A DNA stretch of 64,000 nt from Dendrobium chrysotoxum (taxonomy: Eukaryota > Streptophyta > Magnoliopsida > Asparagales > Orchidaceae), in the NCBI GenBank assembly GCA_019925795.1, contig CM034301.1:44045783-44109782 (forward strand), written 5' to 3'. Below the pieces are notes generated by a model, which ran no database searches, was not told the DNA's origin, and saw only the letters and a list, made by a program, of their open reading frames with translations. Shown in pieces: positions 45,101-57,480 of this stretch; the stretch's first letter is position 1; each line of letters opens with the position of its first letter. Position numbers and translations under genes: made by a program.

Positions 45101-48100
45101 TAGCGTCAAGAAAATATGATGCTCTTTTATCTTCTCGCATAGACCTTGATAAAATTTGGTTACGATGAAATATTGATCTTTTGCATATTTGGTATGTGAG
45201 GGAGAACTTCGAGTAATTCTGATGGAATTTCTCTTGAATTTTGGGAACAAATTGGCATATTCCCTTTACAATATGTTTCCTGATCCTTTGTGTTTGGTGA
45301 GCTTTTCCTTCATTGAAAGATGGAAGTATATATATATATATATATTTTCTTCTCTGATTTTGTTGGGTTCCAGTTATTAAGGAATAATGGAGGCGGTTAT
45401 GAAGGTATATTACATTTGTCTTAAAAATTGATTTTTTTCTCACCACATGTGGGATTTCTGGCGGTTAAAGGAACTCATGTATCCCTTCCCTTTTCCTGCA
45501 ACTGTTTTATAATTTTTTAAGTAGAACCTATATTTACTGTTGGATGGGAATAAGAAGATGGGTTTGGAAAGATGCTTGGCTATGAAGAGGTCATGTGTGA
45601 TGTTGAAATGCCTCTATACCTTCCTGGATTTTGGATTCTTATTTGGGCCCTGCATGAAAGGTCATGTTAACAATTCCATTAGGTTGTCTTTCTTAAACTT
45701 TGGAGAGTGGTGAGGTGGCATCAAATATTCTTTCTTATGGTTACATTTCAGTTGAGTTTCAAAGTCAAATGATGTAATTGCTTGCTATTTGGTTTTGAAA
45801 AGCATGATTTCGGTTTTCATTCTCAAAATACATATAACTTCATGAATGGCTTTGTGTTAGAGAGTTTCATGAGTTTTAGAAGGTGATGTTTTGCAATTGT
45901 TTAGTTCCATCTAATTTTGTATAAGTATCTAGATTAAATTCATACATCATATGGACATTTATATTCAAAGTAAGCAAAGTGATTCTTTTTGTTGAAAAAT
46001 TATTTTGTATTGGAGAGTTCTAAAGTTTTGCTTTATGTTAGAAAAGCTTTATGAAACCTTCTTGTTAGAAGATTTTCATAGGATTACCCCACGTTAAAGA
46101 AATATATTACTTGTTTTGCATCGGAAGAAGTCATAGTGGGTCTCGTATAGGAAGATTTTATATGTTGCTTTGTTTGAAAGCTGCTTTAAGTTGTTTTGTT
46201 TTGAGGTTCTTTGGATTGTTTTGGAGATTGAGGGCTTTATGAGGGGTTTCATATTTGAGGAGCTTGATGTCAGGTGACTCTTTCAGTTCTCTTTTCATGG
46301 ATAAGTTTCCTTCCTTTTGTTCGTATTTGGCTTCTAAAGATGAGTTTAAAAAAAAGTGTATAGTGGGGGCATGTTTGAGTTCAAAGTTGAAAGTCCTGTT
46401 CTCGGGTTTTGGATTTTAAGATTTACTTTCTTCTTTGCTATTTTGAGTTTTATATGAGAAGTGATTTGGGTGATTGTGTCAAGTCTTTCGAGTGCTTTCT
46501 TAAATCGTGGGAACATTAAATAGCATCCCAATTTTCCTTCCTCTTATTTGCATTTGGTTTAAATGCTGAATGGGAATAAGGGTGGGGTTAAAGACATGTT
46601 TGGACTTTGACAAAACATGCCTATCAATGAGATGCTAATATTCCATAAAAATAATAAATAAAGACCGTTTTTTTTTTGAAATAATATGGGGAGTTCCTAA
46701 AATTTGGACAGTCCTGGAAAGCAAACAGCCGAGCTAACGTCCAGATGAAAGAAAAGGTATATCTTTATTTAATAGCATTTTATTTTGATTATCTGAATAT
46801 TGAACATGATTCTGCTCTCATCCAATCTTTGTTCATTTCTTTGTGCTTTTGCGAGGTACATGTGGGGAAGCAAATAAGGAGCTTTCTAGGAGTACTAGAC
46901 GAAGGTGCTTGGACAATCGGATCCGAGCATCAGTCGCCCCCATTCATTCTGGTGGGGGTGCTACGGGCGATACCACCGGGTCATAGCCCTCGGTGTAGTG
47001 AGTTTTTCTTAAAACTTAGACAGCCTTTAGGGAGCCTATCTGTGTGTACGTTCCCCTACCCTTTAGGACCTTATAGAAACTTCAATTATTAGATTATCTT
47101 CATGCCTCATTTTATTATAGATCCTTGAACCCAGTTACACATGTGCGAGTGTCTAAAGGGTTAGAAACAGATCATTTCATCCCCTACAACACCAGTGACA
47201 CCTAAGGACAAAAATTAAGGACCGAGTCGTAGAAAACTTAGACTTAGGATGCATGCTCCCTTAGGATAGAAACATAAAACATAAAAAAAAATTTTTAGTG
47301 ACACGTCTTCCTATGATTAGTGTGCTATAATTTCTTAATCATTAATCAATAAATCAATAACAACTCAAATCAAAAATGCATTAAAATACTTAATCTCTAA
47401 TCAAACTACAACTAGCCTACGAAATCACTAGGAGATAAGACTTGAACATGAATTTAAATTAAGTCTCACTAATTTATTTATCATCCTTTAACTAAATAAA
47501 AATCATTAAAATAAACTTTAATCCTAGGAGTTATCAAAATTGGGAAGCTAATCTAACTCGAATATAAAAGACCTTATAATACCCAAATTTTGAAAATTTG
47601 TAACTAATTACAGAAAAATCTAAATTAAGTAAATTAAAAAGCACTCCACTCTAATCGAAGTCTACTATTCAATAAAAATATTAACTTTCCAAAAATCAAC
47701 CTAATTTAAAAAGTCAACTCTCCGGTCAACCGTAGTTCAATAACTAGGGCCCGAAACTCCTAAAATCATAACTTTGCCTAGAAAACTCTAAATCCAGCAA
47801 ACTAACAGTCTAATTACTCATAGTAATGTCTAATATTTAATAAAAAAATACTAACTCCCTTAGACCCAACCTGTTTCTAATAATTCCCTTTTGAACCCTT
47901 TTAACCTAGCGGATAGGTAGACCCCGGACCTTCTAAAACTCGCTAATATAACTTAAACTTTAGAGATCACTACCATAACTATTAAAATAGATCCACAAAC
48001 TAAACTAACTAAAATTGGACCCTAATTTACCAATATTTGAACTTTAACCAAATCCTCCTTTTCAAACCTTCAACAAATATTAACACAAAATAACTCAAAC

Positions 48101-50258
48101 CATCTACCCAATATATGACCTATCCAATGCCACACAAACTTTCTACACACACGTAGAATTGATTGTTAGGGCACCACTTCTAGATCTAGGTTAGGCCGGT
48201 GTTCTCTCTCTCAGTTGTTTTCTATGTTGTGATCGCTCTTGCATGTGGCACGTGTGCTGTTTGTGTTGACTTGGAGTGTTTGTTTATTTTATTACTGTAC
48301 TGCACTTTACTTGTGATGTTGCTGCTTGTGCGTTAGATCTACCCCTAGGCTAGGAACGTTTTATACTGACTCAGTCTTATGCAGGTGGCCATTCTCACAC
48401 AGCACTAAAATAAACGGGGGCTAATATGATAAATCATGAATTATAAATGCTTGCTACAGGTGCTCCAAAATGCTTAGCCCCCAAATAAATAAGAGCGTGG
48501 CCAAGTGTGTTTACTTTTCTGCACTGATATAACTGCTTGTGATGTGATATATTAAACTGCTTGAGATTTTTATTAGGATAACCTTGCAGGTTCAGTTTGT
48601 GTCTAGATTTTTATTTTTCATAATGTAATTTATAATTCATATCGAGTTGTGAAAGTCTTTAAAGGCAAGGCATTTCAAATACTCGGTACCCAAAGAGAAA
48701 AAGAAAAGCCCTTCATAGGGATATTCTTATTCATTTGGGTACCCCTTCTGGAGAATGATCCAAAGGAGGATGGTCCGAAGGAGGAAGATCTGAAGGAAGA
48801 TGATCCACTCAAAGATGAAGATTTGAAGATGAAATGCCTGGCTTTTAAGACTTGCGTCATCCAGTAGGATTAGAATCCAGGTTGTTGTCGGTGGGGCCTG
48901 GCCACCATTACTTTTCCGCAGACCCTGGGTTGTACTTATACGGCACTTGCCGTGGACTATGGACTTCTCTTTACTCTGCTCTATGGATTTATATTGATTT
49001 GTTTATTTTGTGTGCGCAGTAGAAATTGCCTGCTTTTCTTAGGTTTCTTTCTTGCATGTGCTTGGCCTGATTTCGTTAGGCTCCTTAGGAACAAATCTTT
49101 TCTACTCGTAATAAAAATTCTAAAATTTTAAGAATTAAATAATATAGAAACCTAACGAACTAGGGAATAGCCGGAACCGTCCGGGGTCGCATGCATAGTG
49201 ATGCATTCTCTCCCTCCTTGCTATAAGACACTTCCCCGCTTGCGGGTAGAGTCCAGATAATCCGACCTATGAGGATGAGGTGCTGGATTTGGGGAAGTCT
49301 AGTCTTTTCTAAAAAACTATTTTATAAGCCTTTTTTTAAAAATTCTATGCATATTTGATTTGAGATCGTTAACCAGCATGCATTGCATTAGAAACTAATT
49401 AAATTAAAATTCTAATTGCATTAGTCTTAGGAGCATACACCCTACATAAGTCCAGGGCCATCTAGGAGACTCCCTAGACGTCGGCCCTACTTCCAATAAC
49501 AAAACTACCTACCCATCTTTCATAAAGACTTGGACAGCATGGATTTTATACGCTTAGGTGGTTAGCTGGCTTTCCTTTTCAGGCAGGATATAAGCCCAGA
49601 ATGCATTAGCTAGGACACGGGTGTTAGTGTTGCGTAGAACACTAAACCCACCATAGATTTAGGATTCAAGGCTACTATTGCTTCGTAGTATGCCTCATCG
49701 GTAGGTAGGTCTTCTGTCTTCCAGGGACCATAAACCCTACATATCCGCGTCACACGGATGAAGCCACCTCCATCCTTCTCTGCTGCATGCTTCGAGTGCA
49801 TGATTTACTTATTTTCTCCAATTTCTTTTCACTACCTTAGTCCCTCCGGATGCTGATCTGAGCCGTGCATGTTGACTAAGCCTAGTTGAGCCCTTCTTTT
49901 CCTTCGAGTAGGATTTCCTAGTCTTCGCCCTATATGCCAATCCCAATTTAGAAAGAATAATGTAGAATCCTTAATCGAGAGTATTCTCAGGCCCCGGCTT
50001 GAGATGTAATTAACCACGGGGGCTTGCGCCCGTGGGAAATCGAATCCCACTCTCAAATAAACCCCATTCGAGCTAATGTATCGGGTGGGGGAAACCCGTT
50101 ACGATCAGATCATATATATTATTACCCATCGGGGTGTGCTGGTGAGAGCCGCTATCCTCAATGGTTAATCATACGTGTGATCGAATCTGCCATCCCATTG
50201 GCCAGATACTGTCTCCCCTCGCGGGGCGATGGTGTTTGTGTCCTTTCGGAGGTCCACA
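42182..50258 (+). repeat. E2 3' LTR (8077 bp)
   Basis: Near-identical to the 5' LTR. Visible differences are scattered single bases, plus length changes in a poly-A run (about 43424), a TA run (about 45330) and a poly-T run (about 46665). Hairpin and AATAAA are at 50014-50061 and the conserved island at 46890-47036. Confidence 0.95.
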
Positions 50259-50263
50259 ACTAC
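50259..50263. repeat. Target-site duplication of E2, right copy (ACTAC)
   Basis: ACTAC followed by GAAATAATAGTA continues the E3 LTR in register with the E1 LTR order (CATACTACGAAGCAATAGTA), confirming where E2 entered E3. Confidence 0.92.
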
Positions 50264-53200
50264 GAAATAATAGTATCATTGAATCCTAAATCTAATGGGT
50301 TTAGTGTTCTATGCAACACTAACACCCGTGTCCTAGCTAATGCAATGCCAAAACCTGGACTTACCCCGGCCTGGAAGGGGGAGCCAGCTAACCACCTAAT
50401 CACTTTAAAAACCATGCTGTCCAGTCACTTATGAAAGATGGGTGGGTAGGTTATAGTTCTTGGAAGTAGGGCCGACGTCTAGAAGATTTCCTAATTGGCC
50501 CCGGACTGATGTTGGGTGAATGCTCCTAGAGCTAATGCAATTAAAAATTTGATTTTGTTAATTTCTAATGCAATGCATGCTAGTTGAAGCTTCCAAATGA
50601 TGTATGCATAGAACTTTAAAAAGGCTTATAAAATAATTTTTAGAATTAGACTGGACTTCCCTAGGTCCGGCACCTCATCCTCATAGGTCAGATTATCCGG
50701 ACTCTACCCGCAAGCGGGGAAGTGTATTATAGAAGGATAGAGAAGAATGCAATAATATGCATGCGACCTCGGACGATTCCGGTAGTTCCCTAGATCGTTA
50801 GGTTGCTAAATTATTTAAACATTAAAATTTTGAATATTAATTATGAGTAGAAAAGGTTTTAGTCCTTATAGAGCCTAACGAAATCCAGGTTAAAATAAAA
50901 GCGGCATGCAAGACTCCAGAAAACTAAGAAAAGCATACAACCTATACGCAATCATCATCATATCAAACAATAATAAATAACCAAATTAATCAATTAAATG
51001 TCCATAGACCAACTGCTCTTAATTACAACCCAGGGTCTGTAAAAAATAAAGTGGCCGGGCACCACTGCCAACAACTCGAATTTCTAATCCTTGAACAGAC
51101 GCAAGTCATTTTGAGTGGGATACACTTGGTCTTCATCTTCTTGGTCTTCTCTCCCTTGGACTCCTTGGATCTCAGCTTCCTTGGACTCCTTGGATCTCAG
51201 CTTCTTTGGACTCCTTGGATATCCTGTTCCTTGGACTCCTTGGGTAGTAGATTGATCTAAATTTGGATTTCCAAATAGAAAAGGACTATCCTCATATTGG
51301 GTGTCCTTTCCTCTTTGGAATCCAACCTTTGGATTCTTGTATCCCCACTCAAAATAGACTTTCACAACTCAATACCAAATTATAAATAATTTACATTAAA
51401 TGAAAGCAGTAAATCTAGACTCTCCTGCAAAGTTATCCTAATAAAAATCATCCCAAACAGTTTAATATATCACAAGCAGTTATAGGAGAATAAAAGTACT
51501 CAATCACAGCCACACTTGGCCATGCTCTTAATCATTTTGAGGGCTAAGCAAGCTCTGGAACACCTGTAGTAATTTATAATGATAATTTTATTTAGCCCTC
51601 ATTTATTTAGGGGGGCTGAGCAATTTCTGAAGCACCTGCATAAAACATTATTAGTATTTTTAAATCATAATTATTGCCCCCCTTTTTGTTTAGCGCTGCA
51701 TGAGCATGGCCACCTGCAGAAGACATCGTTAGTATCAACATCGATCCTAACCTATGGGTAGTCTATCGTGCAATCACATGAAATCCCAGAGTGCAATAAA
51801 AGTAAGTAAACACACTAATAGTTCAATCACAACATGCAGCGAAATCCGAAAAAGCTTGGCACACAGTAGAAAAGTAAACACCGGCTTAGCCTAAGTCTAG
51901 AAGTGGTGCCATAGCAAATAATCCTATAGTGTGTGTAGAGGCCTGTGTGGCTAAGATGGATCCTAAGATGGGTAGTTGGTTACAATCATCTACTGTCCAG
52001 GTTTGTTGTAGGTCTGAAGAAGGGGTTTTATTTAAAATCTAAATATTAGTGAATTAAGATCCATTTTAGTTAATTTGACGTGTAGGTCAGTTTTAATACT
52101 TAGGGTAATGATGTTTGAAGTTTAAATTGTATTAGTGAATTTTAGGAGGTTCGGGGTCCACATATACACTAAGCTAAGGAGGGTCCAAAATTGACTTTTT
52201 GATTAAAGGAGATTTGTGAGCAATTGATATTTTTATAAAATACTAGACCTTGACCCGATCAGTTAGACAATTAGCATGCCCAATTTGGACTCTTCTATCC
52301 AAAGTTATAAATTTCTGAAGTTTTAGTCTTGTTTTGAACTAGGTTTGACCGGATTGTTGACTTTTTGATTTAGGTTGATTTCTGGAATTTTAATATTTTT
52401 AATAAATACTAGACCCTAATGTGAGTTTAATGCCTTTTAGTTTGTCCAATTTGGAGTTTTCTATAATTAGTTATGAATTTTCAAAGTTTGGGCTATTTAG
52501 TGAATTATCGAAATTATTTAATTAGAGGGGTTGTTTTAGGGATTTTAATCCAAATCAGTTCCAAACTGCTTGGAATCACCCCCAAAGGTCAGGAATGACC
52601 CAAAGGAGTGTTCCCAAGTGTTTGGGAAAATTTTGAAATTTTTAATTATTTTAATTTAATTAAAAGGTGATTTTTAATCAAAATTGAATTAAAGTTCAGA
52701 TTGAGGTCCAATCTAGGGGATTTTAATTTTCATGGACCAGGAACTGAATTCTAAAGAGTTTGATATATTATGGGTATTTTTCTGATTTAAAATGAATTTA
52801 TTAAAATTTTCTGAAGTTTTGGGTCCTAATTAAAGGGTAAATTAGGGTAGATCAATTAAGGGGTTTAATGAGTCCTAAAAATTCCTAGAAAATTCTGAGG
52901 GGTTTAGGATGTCACTAAGTTTAAGTTTTTCAAATTTCAAGTCATTTGGGGTTCTACCCTAATTCCTGGAATTTTTCTAAGTTCACTAGACGGTCCTTAA
53001 TTATTGTCCTTAGGGCGTCACTATATCAGATGGGTTTAAATGAATGTCTTAGCTAACCTTGGGCATAACATAAGAGAAATGCAGCAAATATAAACACACC
53101 AGACATGTCCTTAGATCTAGAAGAGCCTAGGCTAAGTGCTTGTGCATCCTACACATGCAAAAGGCTACGAAAGCACTAAGTAAAGAATCCTAATGAAGTG

Positions 53201-53739
53201 ATTAGTGAATGATTGTGACCCAATCATTCACTAATCCTTCTCCCACATGAATGCTTTTCAAACATATAGTCTAGGTTTAAAATTTCACAAGAGGTGGACC
53301 TCCCAAAATTGGAGGATTTAAATACTACTTAATTTTAAAGTAATTTTAAAATACATAAAGATTATAAATATGTAAAAATACAAGTTTGAAAGTAAGATAA
53401 TTTGAAAGTAATTCAGTTCATAAGCATGGGAGGTCCATTAGCCACCAAGAGAGATTTAAAAATAATTTTTATTTCAAAATAATTGATTATACTAATTATT
53501 TAAATAATATTTAAATAATTAAATAACTGAACAGTACAGAAATCATCCAGAGAAGTCAAACTTGAATCCAAAAAATAATTTTAAATTAAAGTTCATATTT
53601 TTCTGAAAAATTCAAGGTATTGTGCGTCAAAATCTGATTTAAAATGAGAGAGATATGAATTTTTGAAGTTACATAGGTTTAAAAATAATTTTTAAATAAT
53701 TTAAAATAGTTAATATTTAAAAATAATTAATAAATTTAA

Positions 53740-54730
53740 AATAAAATCTCTGTATTTTAAAATAAGTAATAAGTAATAATAATAATAAAAAGTTTTTTTA
53801 AAAAAATTAATAATAATATAATAATAGTTAAAATAATTTTAAAGTATTAATAATATAATAATAATATTAAAATAATAATAATATTATTAATAGAATAACA
53901 TTAAAATAATGTTAATAATAAACTATTAATATTATAATAACATGAATATTTAAAATAATAATAATATTATTAATAATAATATTGATAATATAATAATAAT
54001 ATTATTAAAATAATAATATAATTATTAATAATAATATTGATATTATAATAATGTTAATAATAATACATATTAATATTATAATAATATAAATATTAATATA
54101 ATAATAATATTATTAAAATAATAATATTATTATTAATAATAATATTTATATTATAATAATAATAATAATAATAAATATTAATATTATAATAATATAAATA
54201 TTAATATAATATTAATAATATTATTAATAATATTGATATTATAATAATATTAACAATAGTAAACATTAATATTATAATAATATAAATATTAATATAATAA
54301 TAATATTATCAAAATAATAATAATATTATTAATAATATTGATATTATGATAATATTAATAATTATAAATATTAATATTATAATAATATAAATATAAATAT
54401 AATATCAATATTATTAAAATAATAATATTATTATTAATAATAATATTGATATTATAATAATTAAAATTAATATTATAATAATATTAATAATAATAAATAT
54501 TAATATTATAATAATATAAACATTAACATAATAATGATATTATTAAAATAATAATATTATTATCAATAATATTGATATTATGATAATATTATTAATAATA
54601 AATAATAATATTATAATAATATAAATATTAACATAATAATATTATTATTAAAATAATAATAATATTAATTATAATAATATTGATATTATAATAATATTAA
54701 TAATATTAATAATAATAATTTAATAATTAA
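53740..54730. repeat. A/T-only tandem repeat in the solo LTR
   Basis: Nearly 1 kb is made almost only of A and T, built from AATAATATT and TATAATAAT words. Markers such as ATTGATATTATAATAAT recur about every 100-120 bp (near 54030, 54222, 54330, 54440, 54560, 54680). It is therefore a higher-order minisatellite and not a simple trinucleotide run. E1 and E2 LTRs lack it. Confidence 0.8.
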
Positions 54731-55153
54731 TATCACTGTTTTAATAATATTTTAAAATATACTTAATATTTTTAATCAAAATTAATTTTAAAATAAAGAG
54801 GATTAAAATACGAGCGATTTGATATATTATGCGTATTTTTTGGGTTAAAATTGAATTTTTTTATGATTTTCTAAAATCAAAATAGGTTAAAACTATTTAA
54901 AATAATTTTAAAAAAAAGAAAAGCCCTCGGGATGACACTTGGCGGCTTCAGATTGGCTCTGTGGTCTGCGGGCAATCATTGGCAATGATTGTCGCGGCGC
55001 TGAAATCCAAGCTAGCTCACTTAACCACATAGGCGTGGATCTGGAGCCGTCCGATCGTCCGCTGCTTGAGCGAAAGGTCTTGATCGAGCTGGACGACCAT
55101 TCGATCCAACAAGAGCCTACACGCGGGTGGATCATCATGCGGAATGGCCAGAT

Positions 55154-55185
55154 CTGGACCGTTGATCGAGTAATCAACGGTCCAG
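55154..55185. other. Perfect 13-bp stem hairpin in E3
   Basis: CTGGACCGTTGAT (55154-55166) and ATCAACGGTCCAG (55173-55185) are exact inverted complements around a 6-base loop. Such a stem is unlikely by chance in a diverged solo LTR. It may be a structured leader element or a nested foldback; its role is unknown. Confidence 0.6.
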
Positions 55186-55661
55186 AATGCATGCAACACA
55201 TGCATGCATACGAACCGAAGCCCTAAAGGAATAATCGCTTCGTTCTCTCAATCCACACAACGAAACATCATGAAATTTTAGACACATGCCCTAAACGTGA
55301 AGAGCATTCATGTGGAAGTGTTTGTTCGATCTAAAAAGCACTTTTTGAAAAGCTATTTTTATCCTAAGTGTTCTAACATAGGGTTGAAGATTTTACCCAA
55401 AATACTCGGTGGAATTTCGCGTTCTTGGGCTTGTTGCACTTGTAGACTGTGCACGCTCCTTTTTGTAGAAGAAACCGTGTCTCGAAACGTACTGGATCGA
55501 TCGTGAAACGTCTTGGAAGGGTTTGGCCTTCGGTTCGCCGGAGATCTCGCCGCCAGCAAGTGTTTGGCCGCGGGTTTGGCTTGGAAAGAGTAGAGAAGGG
55601 TTGGGGGAGCTCACACCTCAAAGATCTCGGCTTGGGGGATCTTGGAGCAAGAGCAAAAAGT

Positions 55662-55701
55662 GAAAAGTCTTTCAAACAAACCCTAATTTGTCTATTTAAA
55701 G
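55662..55701 (-). promoter_or_regulatory. Candidate TATA box of the E3 LTR promoter
   Basis: The minus strand reads TTTAAATAGA at 55701-55692, followed by AAATTAGGGTTTG. This is a typical plant TATA-box and start context, about 240 bp into the LTR. It implies a very short U3 and a transcribed R-U5 of more than 5 kb. Transcription would run leftward, away from the ADH gene. Confidence 0.45.
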
Positions 55702-55939
55702 CTCTAAACTTAAGATCAATGGCTAGGATCGAATCTCCATTCAATTAGGAGAGAAATTAGGTTCCTAAGGCCGTGGTTTGAGTTAAGGGAGTATTAGGAA
55801 GAAATTAAATGCATTAAATGGGCTTTAATGAGTCAAATTAACCCATTAAGACTTGGGTTGACCAAGTCAAAGCGTGACTTGGTTAACTTGGGTCAATTGG
55901 ATCAATGGGGAGAGGGATTTAAGGAAATCGAGGTCAACA

Positions 55940-55944
55940 GACCC
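55940..55944. repeat. Target-site duplication of solo LTR E3, right copy (GACCC)
   Basis: GACCC follows the terminal GGTCAACA and equals 5071-5075. Confidence 0.85.
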
Positions 55945-55975
55945 GTGTAGCAGATAAAGGCTTATTATTGTTATT

Positions 55976-56201
55976 GTTGTTAGTAGGGGTGTCAAAATGG
56001 GTCAATGGGTCGTGTTTGAGTCCGATTCAAGATTAACTCGGCCCAAATTCAATTAATTCGAATCCGACTCGTTTAATAACCAGGTCAAATGGGAACCCAA
56101 ATTCAACCCTCTAGCAACTTGAATGACCCCAACCCAAATTTTTATGGTCAGGTTCTGATGGGGTTGACGGGTTGGGTCAATTTTTGACCCCTAGTTGTTA
56201 G
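55976..56201. mobile_element. hAT-type MITE with 8-bp target-site duplication
   Basis: The element is 55984-56193 (210 bp). Termini are TAGGGGTGTCAAAA and TTTTTGACCCCTA, and perfect 8-bp duplications GTTGTTAG flank it at 55976-55983 and 56194-56201. An 8-bp duplication with such termini is the hAT signature. It is non-coding and contains many GGGTCAA/TTGACCC words. Confidence 0.85.
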
Positions 56202-56540
56202 CTTAAAAAAGCACGCAAGCTTAAGAAAGAATAAAATTTTTTAAGAATCATGTAGGTTTATGAAAAATTATATTATTATTTTTATCAATTATATTGAATA
56301 GCATGAAATGTATTAAAAATTATCTGGATGATTTACCCACATATCATCGAAACTTTTTCATATACAAAATCAATACCTATATTTCTAAAATGAACTATTA
56401 AATTTGTCTATCCATGCAATGTCGCTATTAAACCATTGAAATTAAAAATAATAATAAAATACATTGAGATTTTATTAATACTGTTATAAATCAAGGTATT
56501 AACATGAGAAGCAAATTTTTACGTCCAAATGTATTATGCT

Positions 56541-56662
56541 TTGTTTGGGACGGCTTTTCTCTTGCTTTCTAAAATAATTTTCTAATACAAAATTTTCTTA
56601 AATTTAAATTATTTGTACTAAAAAATCGGTTTAGAAAGTAGTATGAAAATTGTCCCAAACAA
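56541..56662. mobile_element. MITE-like inverted-repeat element
   Basis: TTGTTTGGGAC (56541-56551) and GTCCCAAACAA (56652-56662) are exact inverted complements. The element is about 122 bp, with further imperfect inverted homology (GGCTTTTC/GAAAATTG). Size and tips resemble the element at 4838-4959. No firm target-site duplication. Confidence 0.6.
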
Positions 56663-57410
56663 AAATTTAATATTATATATAATTTTAAGAAAGTTGTCCT
56701 TTTTTTTTCTCTTAAGAAAAAATCATAATATAAATAACTTACTTGGCTCATCGCGCACAAAGTGTTAATACAGATATAATGAACCAAACTAACCAACTAA
56801 GATAAGCACTAATTATGATGGTAGAACATAATAGACATAATCCTTTAAGAACTTTACAGACTTACATAGTAAAACTTTACAAATACAAACCCTAAAAAAA
56901 TTGGTATGCCTCATAGCATTAATGAAGGATCTGAGAGTAGAATTCTTTTTCTCATGGTGATAAATGAGTAGAGAGAGGTATTCAATGAGGACTATTTATT
57001 TTGATCTTTTAATGTCTTGAATAGGTTGTACTGATGGCGATGCTAAAGATGATAATGACAATGATGATGATGACAACAATGATGGTGGCGACGACTATGA
57101 TATTAATTAATGATAGCGAACTTATTTTTAATTTTTTAATGAAGCACATACTACGATGAAATATTTAGTTATTCTTTGATTTCATATCAATTTAATATTT
57201 ATTACTTGTGTTATTTTTTTAAGGGGCTATATATTATGCATATAAAATGAGTTATATTTATGCTATATAAGTCATTGTATCTTCAACTCATTTTCAGAGA
57301 ATATGCGTTGCTCTAAGTAGTAGTAGTCAAGCCTCTTGATCGGAGAAGACATCGAACTACAATATTGAATACTCGTCAAATATATACACTTTTTTGTGGA
57401 AAAATTATTC
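56663..57410. other. AT-rich intergenic DNA with a GAT-rich microsatellite
   Basis: No gene seen. A degenerate GAT/GAC trinucleotide run lies at about 57030-57100. Confidence 0.5.
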
Positions 57411-57480
57411 TGTCCGGACAGCGGTACCGCTCGATACCGAGCGGTAATGCTGTCGGTACCGAGTGGTACCGCGCTCGGTA
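57411..57480. repeat. Cluster of CGGTACCG-type palindromes
   Basis: Two adjoining perfect 10-bp palindromes, TGTCCGGACA (57411-57420) and GCGGTACCGC (57421-57430), are followed by further GGTACC/GATACC boxes separated by CGAG and CGGTAATG words. The block is GC-rich in an AT-rich setting. It could fold strongly or be the remnant of a transposon terminus. Confidence 0.6.

Larger units (their letters stand above)
26951..50258 (+). mobile_element. E2: complete non-autonomous LTR retrotransposon with 8.08-kb LTRs
   Basis: A full-length element of 23.3 kb in plus orientation, flanked by perfect ACTAC duplications. The LTRs are 26951-35028 and 42182-50258 and the internal region is 7153 bp. Order: 5' LTR, tRNA-Arg-like primer-binding site, intact gag, three units of about 300 bp, 130-bp array, 114-bp array, spacer, polypurine-like site, 3' LTR. 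This matches E1 part for part, but the LTRs are longer and belong to a diverged subfamily. No pol-type frame is seen on either strand. By eye the two LTRs differ at about 20 bases in 8.08 kb, so insertion was very recent. Confidence 0.94.
50264..55939 (-). mobile_element. Solo LTR E3, piece 3 of 3 (5' part in element sense)
   Basis: These 5.7 kb complete the solo LTR. Up to about 53040 they follow the E1 LTR order with substantial divergence. About 53740-54730 is an A/T-only repeat expansion. 54925-55700 is a GC-richer leader-like region. The piece ends GAGGTCAACA, the same terminus as E1, followed by GACCC. No internal region, primer-binding site or second LTR is present, so an LTR-LTR recombination most likely removed the body. 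Total LTR length across the three pieces is about 6.25 kb. Confidence 0.88.

Noticed and set aside
55373..55744. Possible host gene exon at the right end of E3 (open frames on both strands)
   Set aside because: It lies inside the solo LTR between its TATA-like box and the A/T repeat, matching the GC-rich leader position of E1 and E2. No domain is seen.
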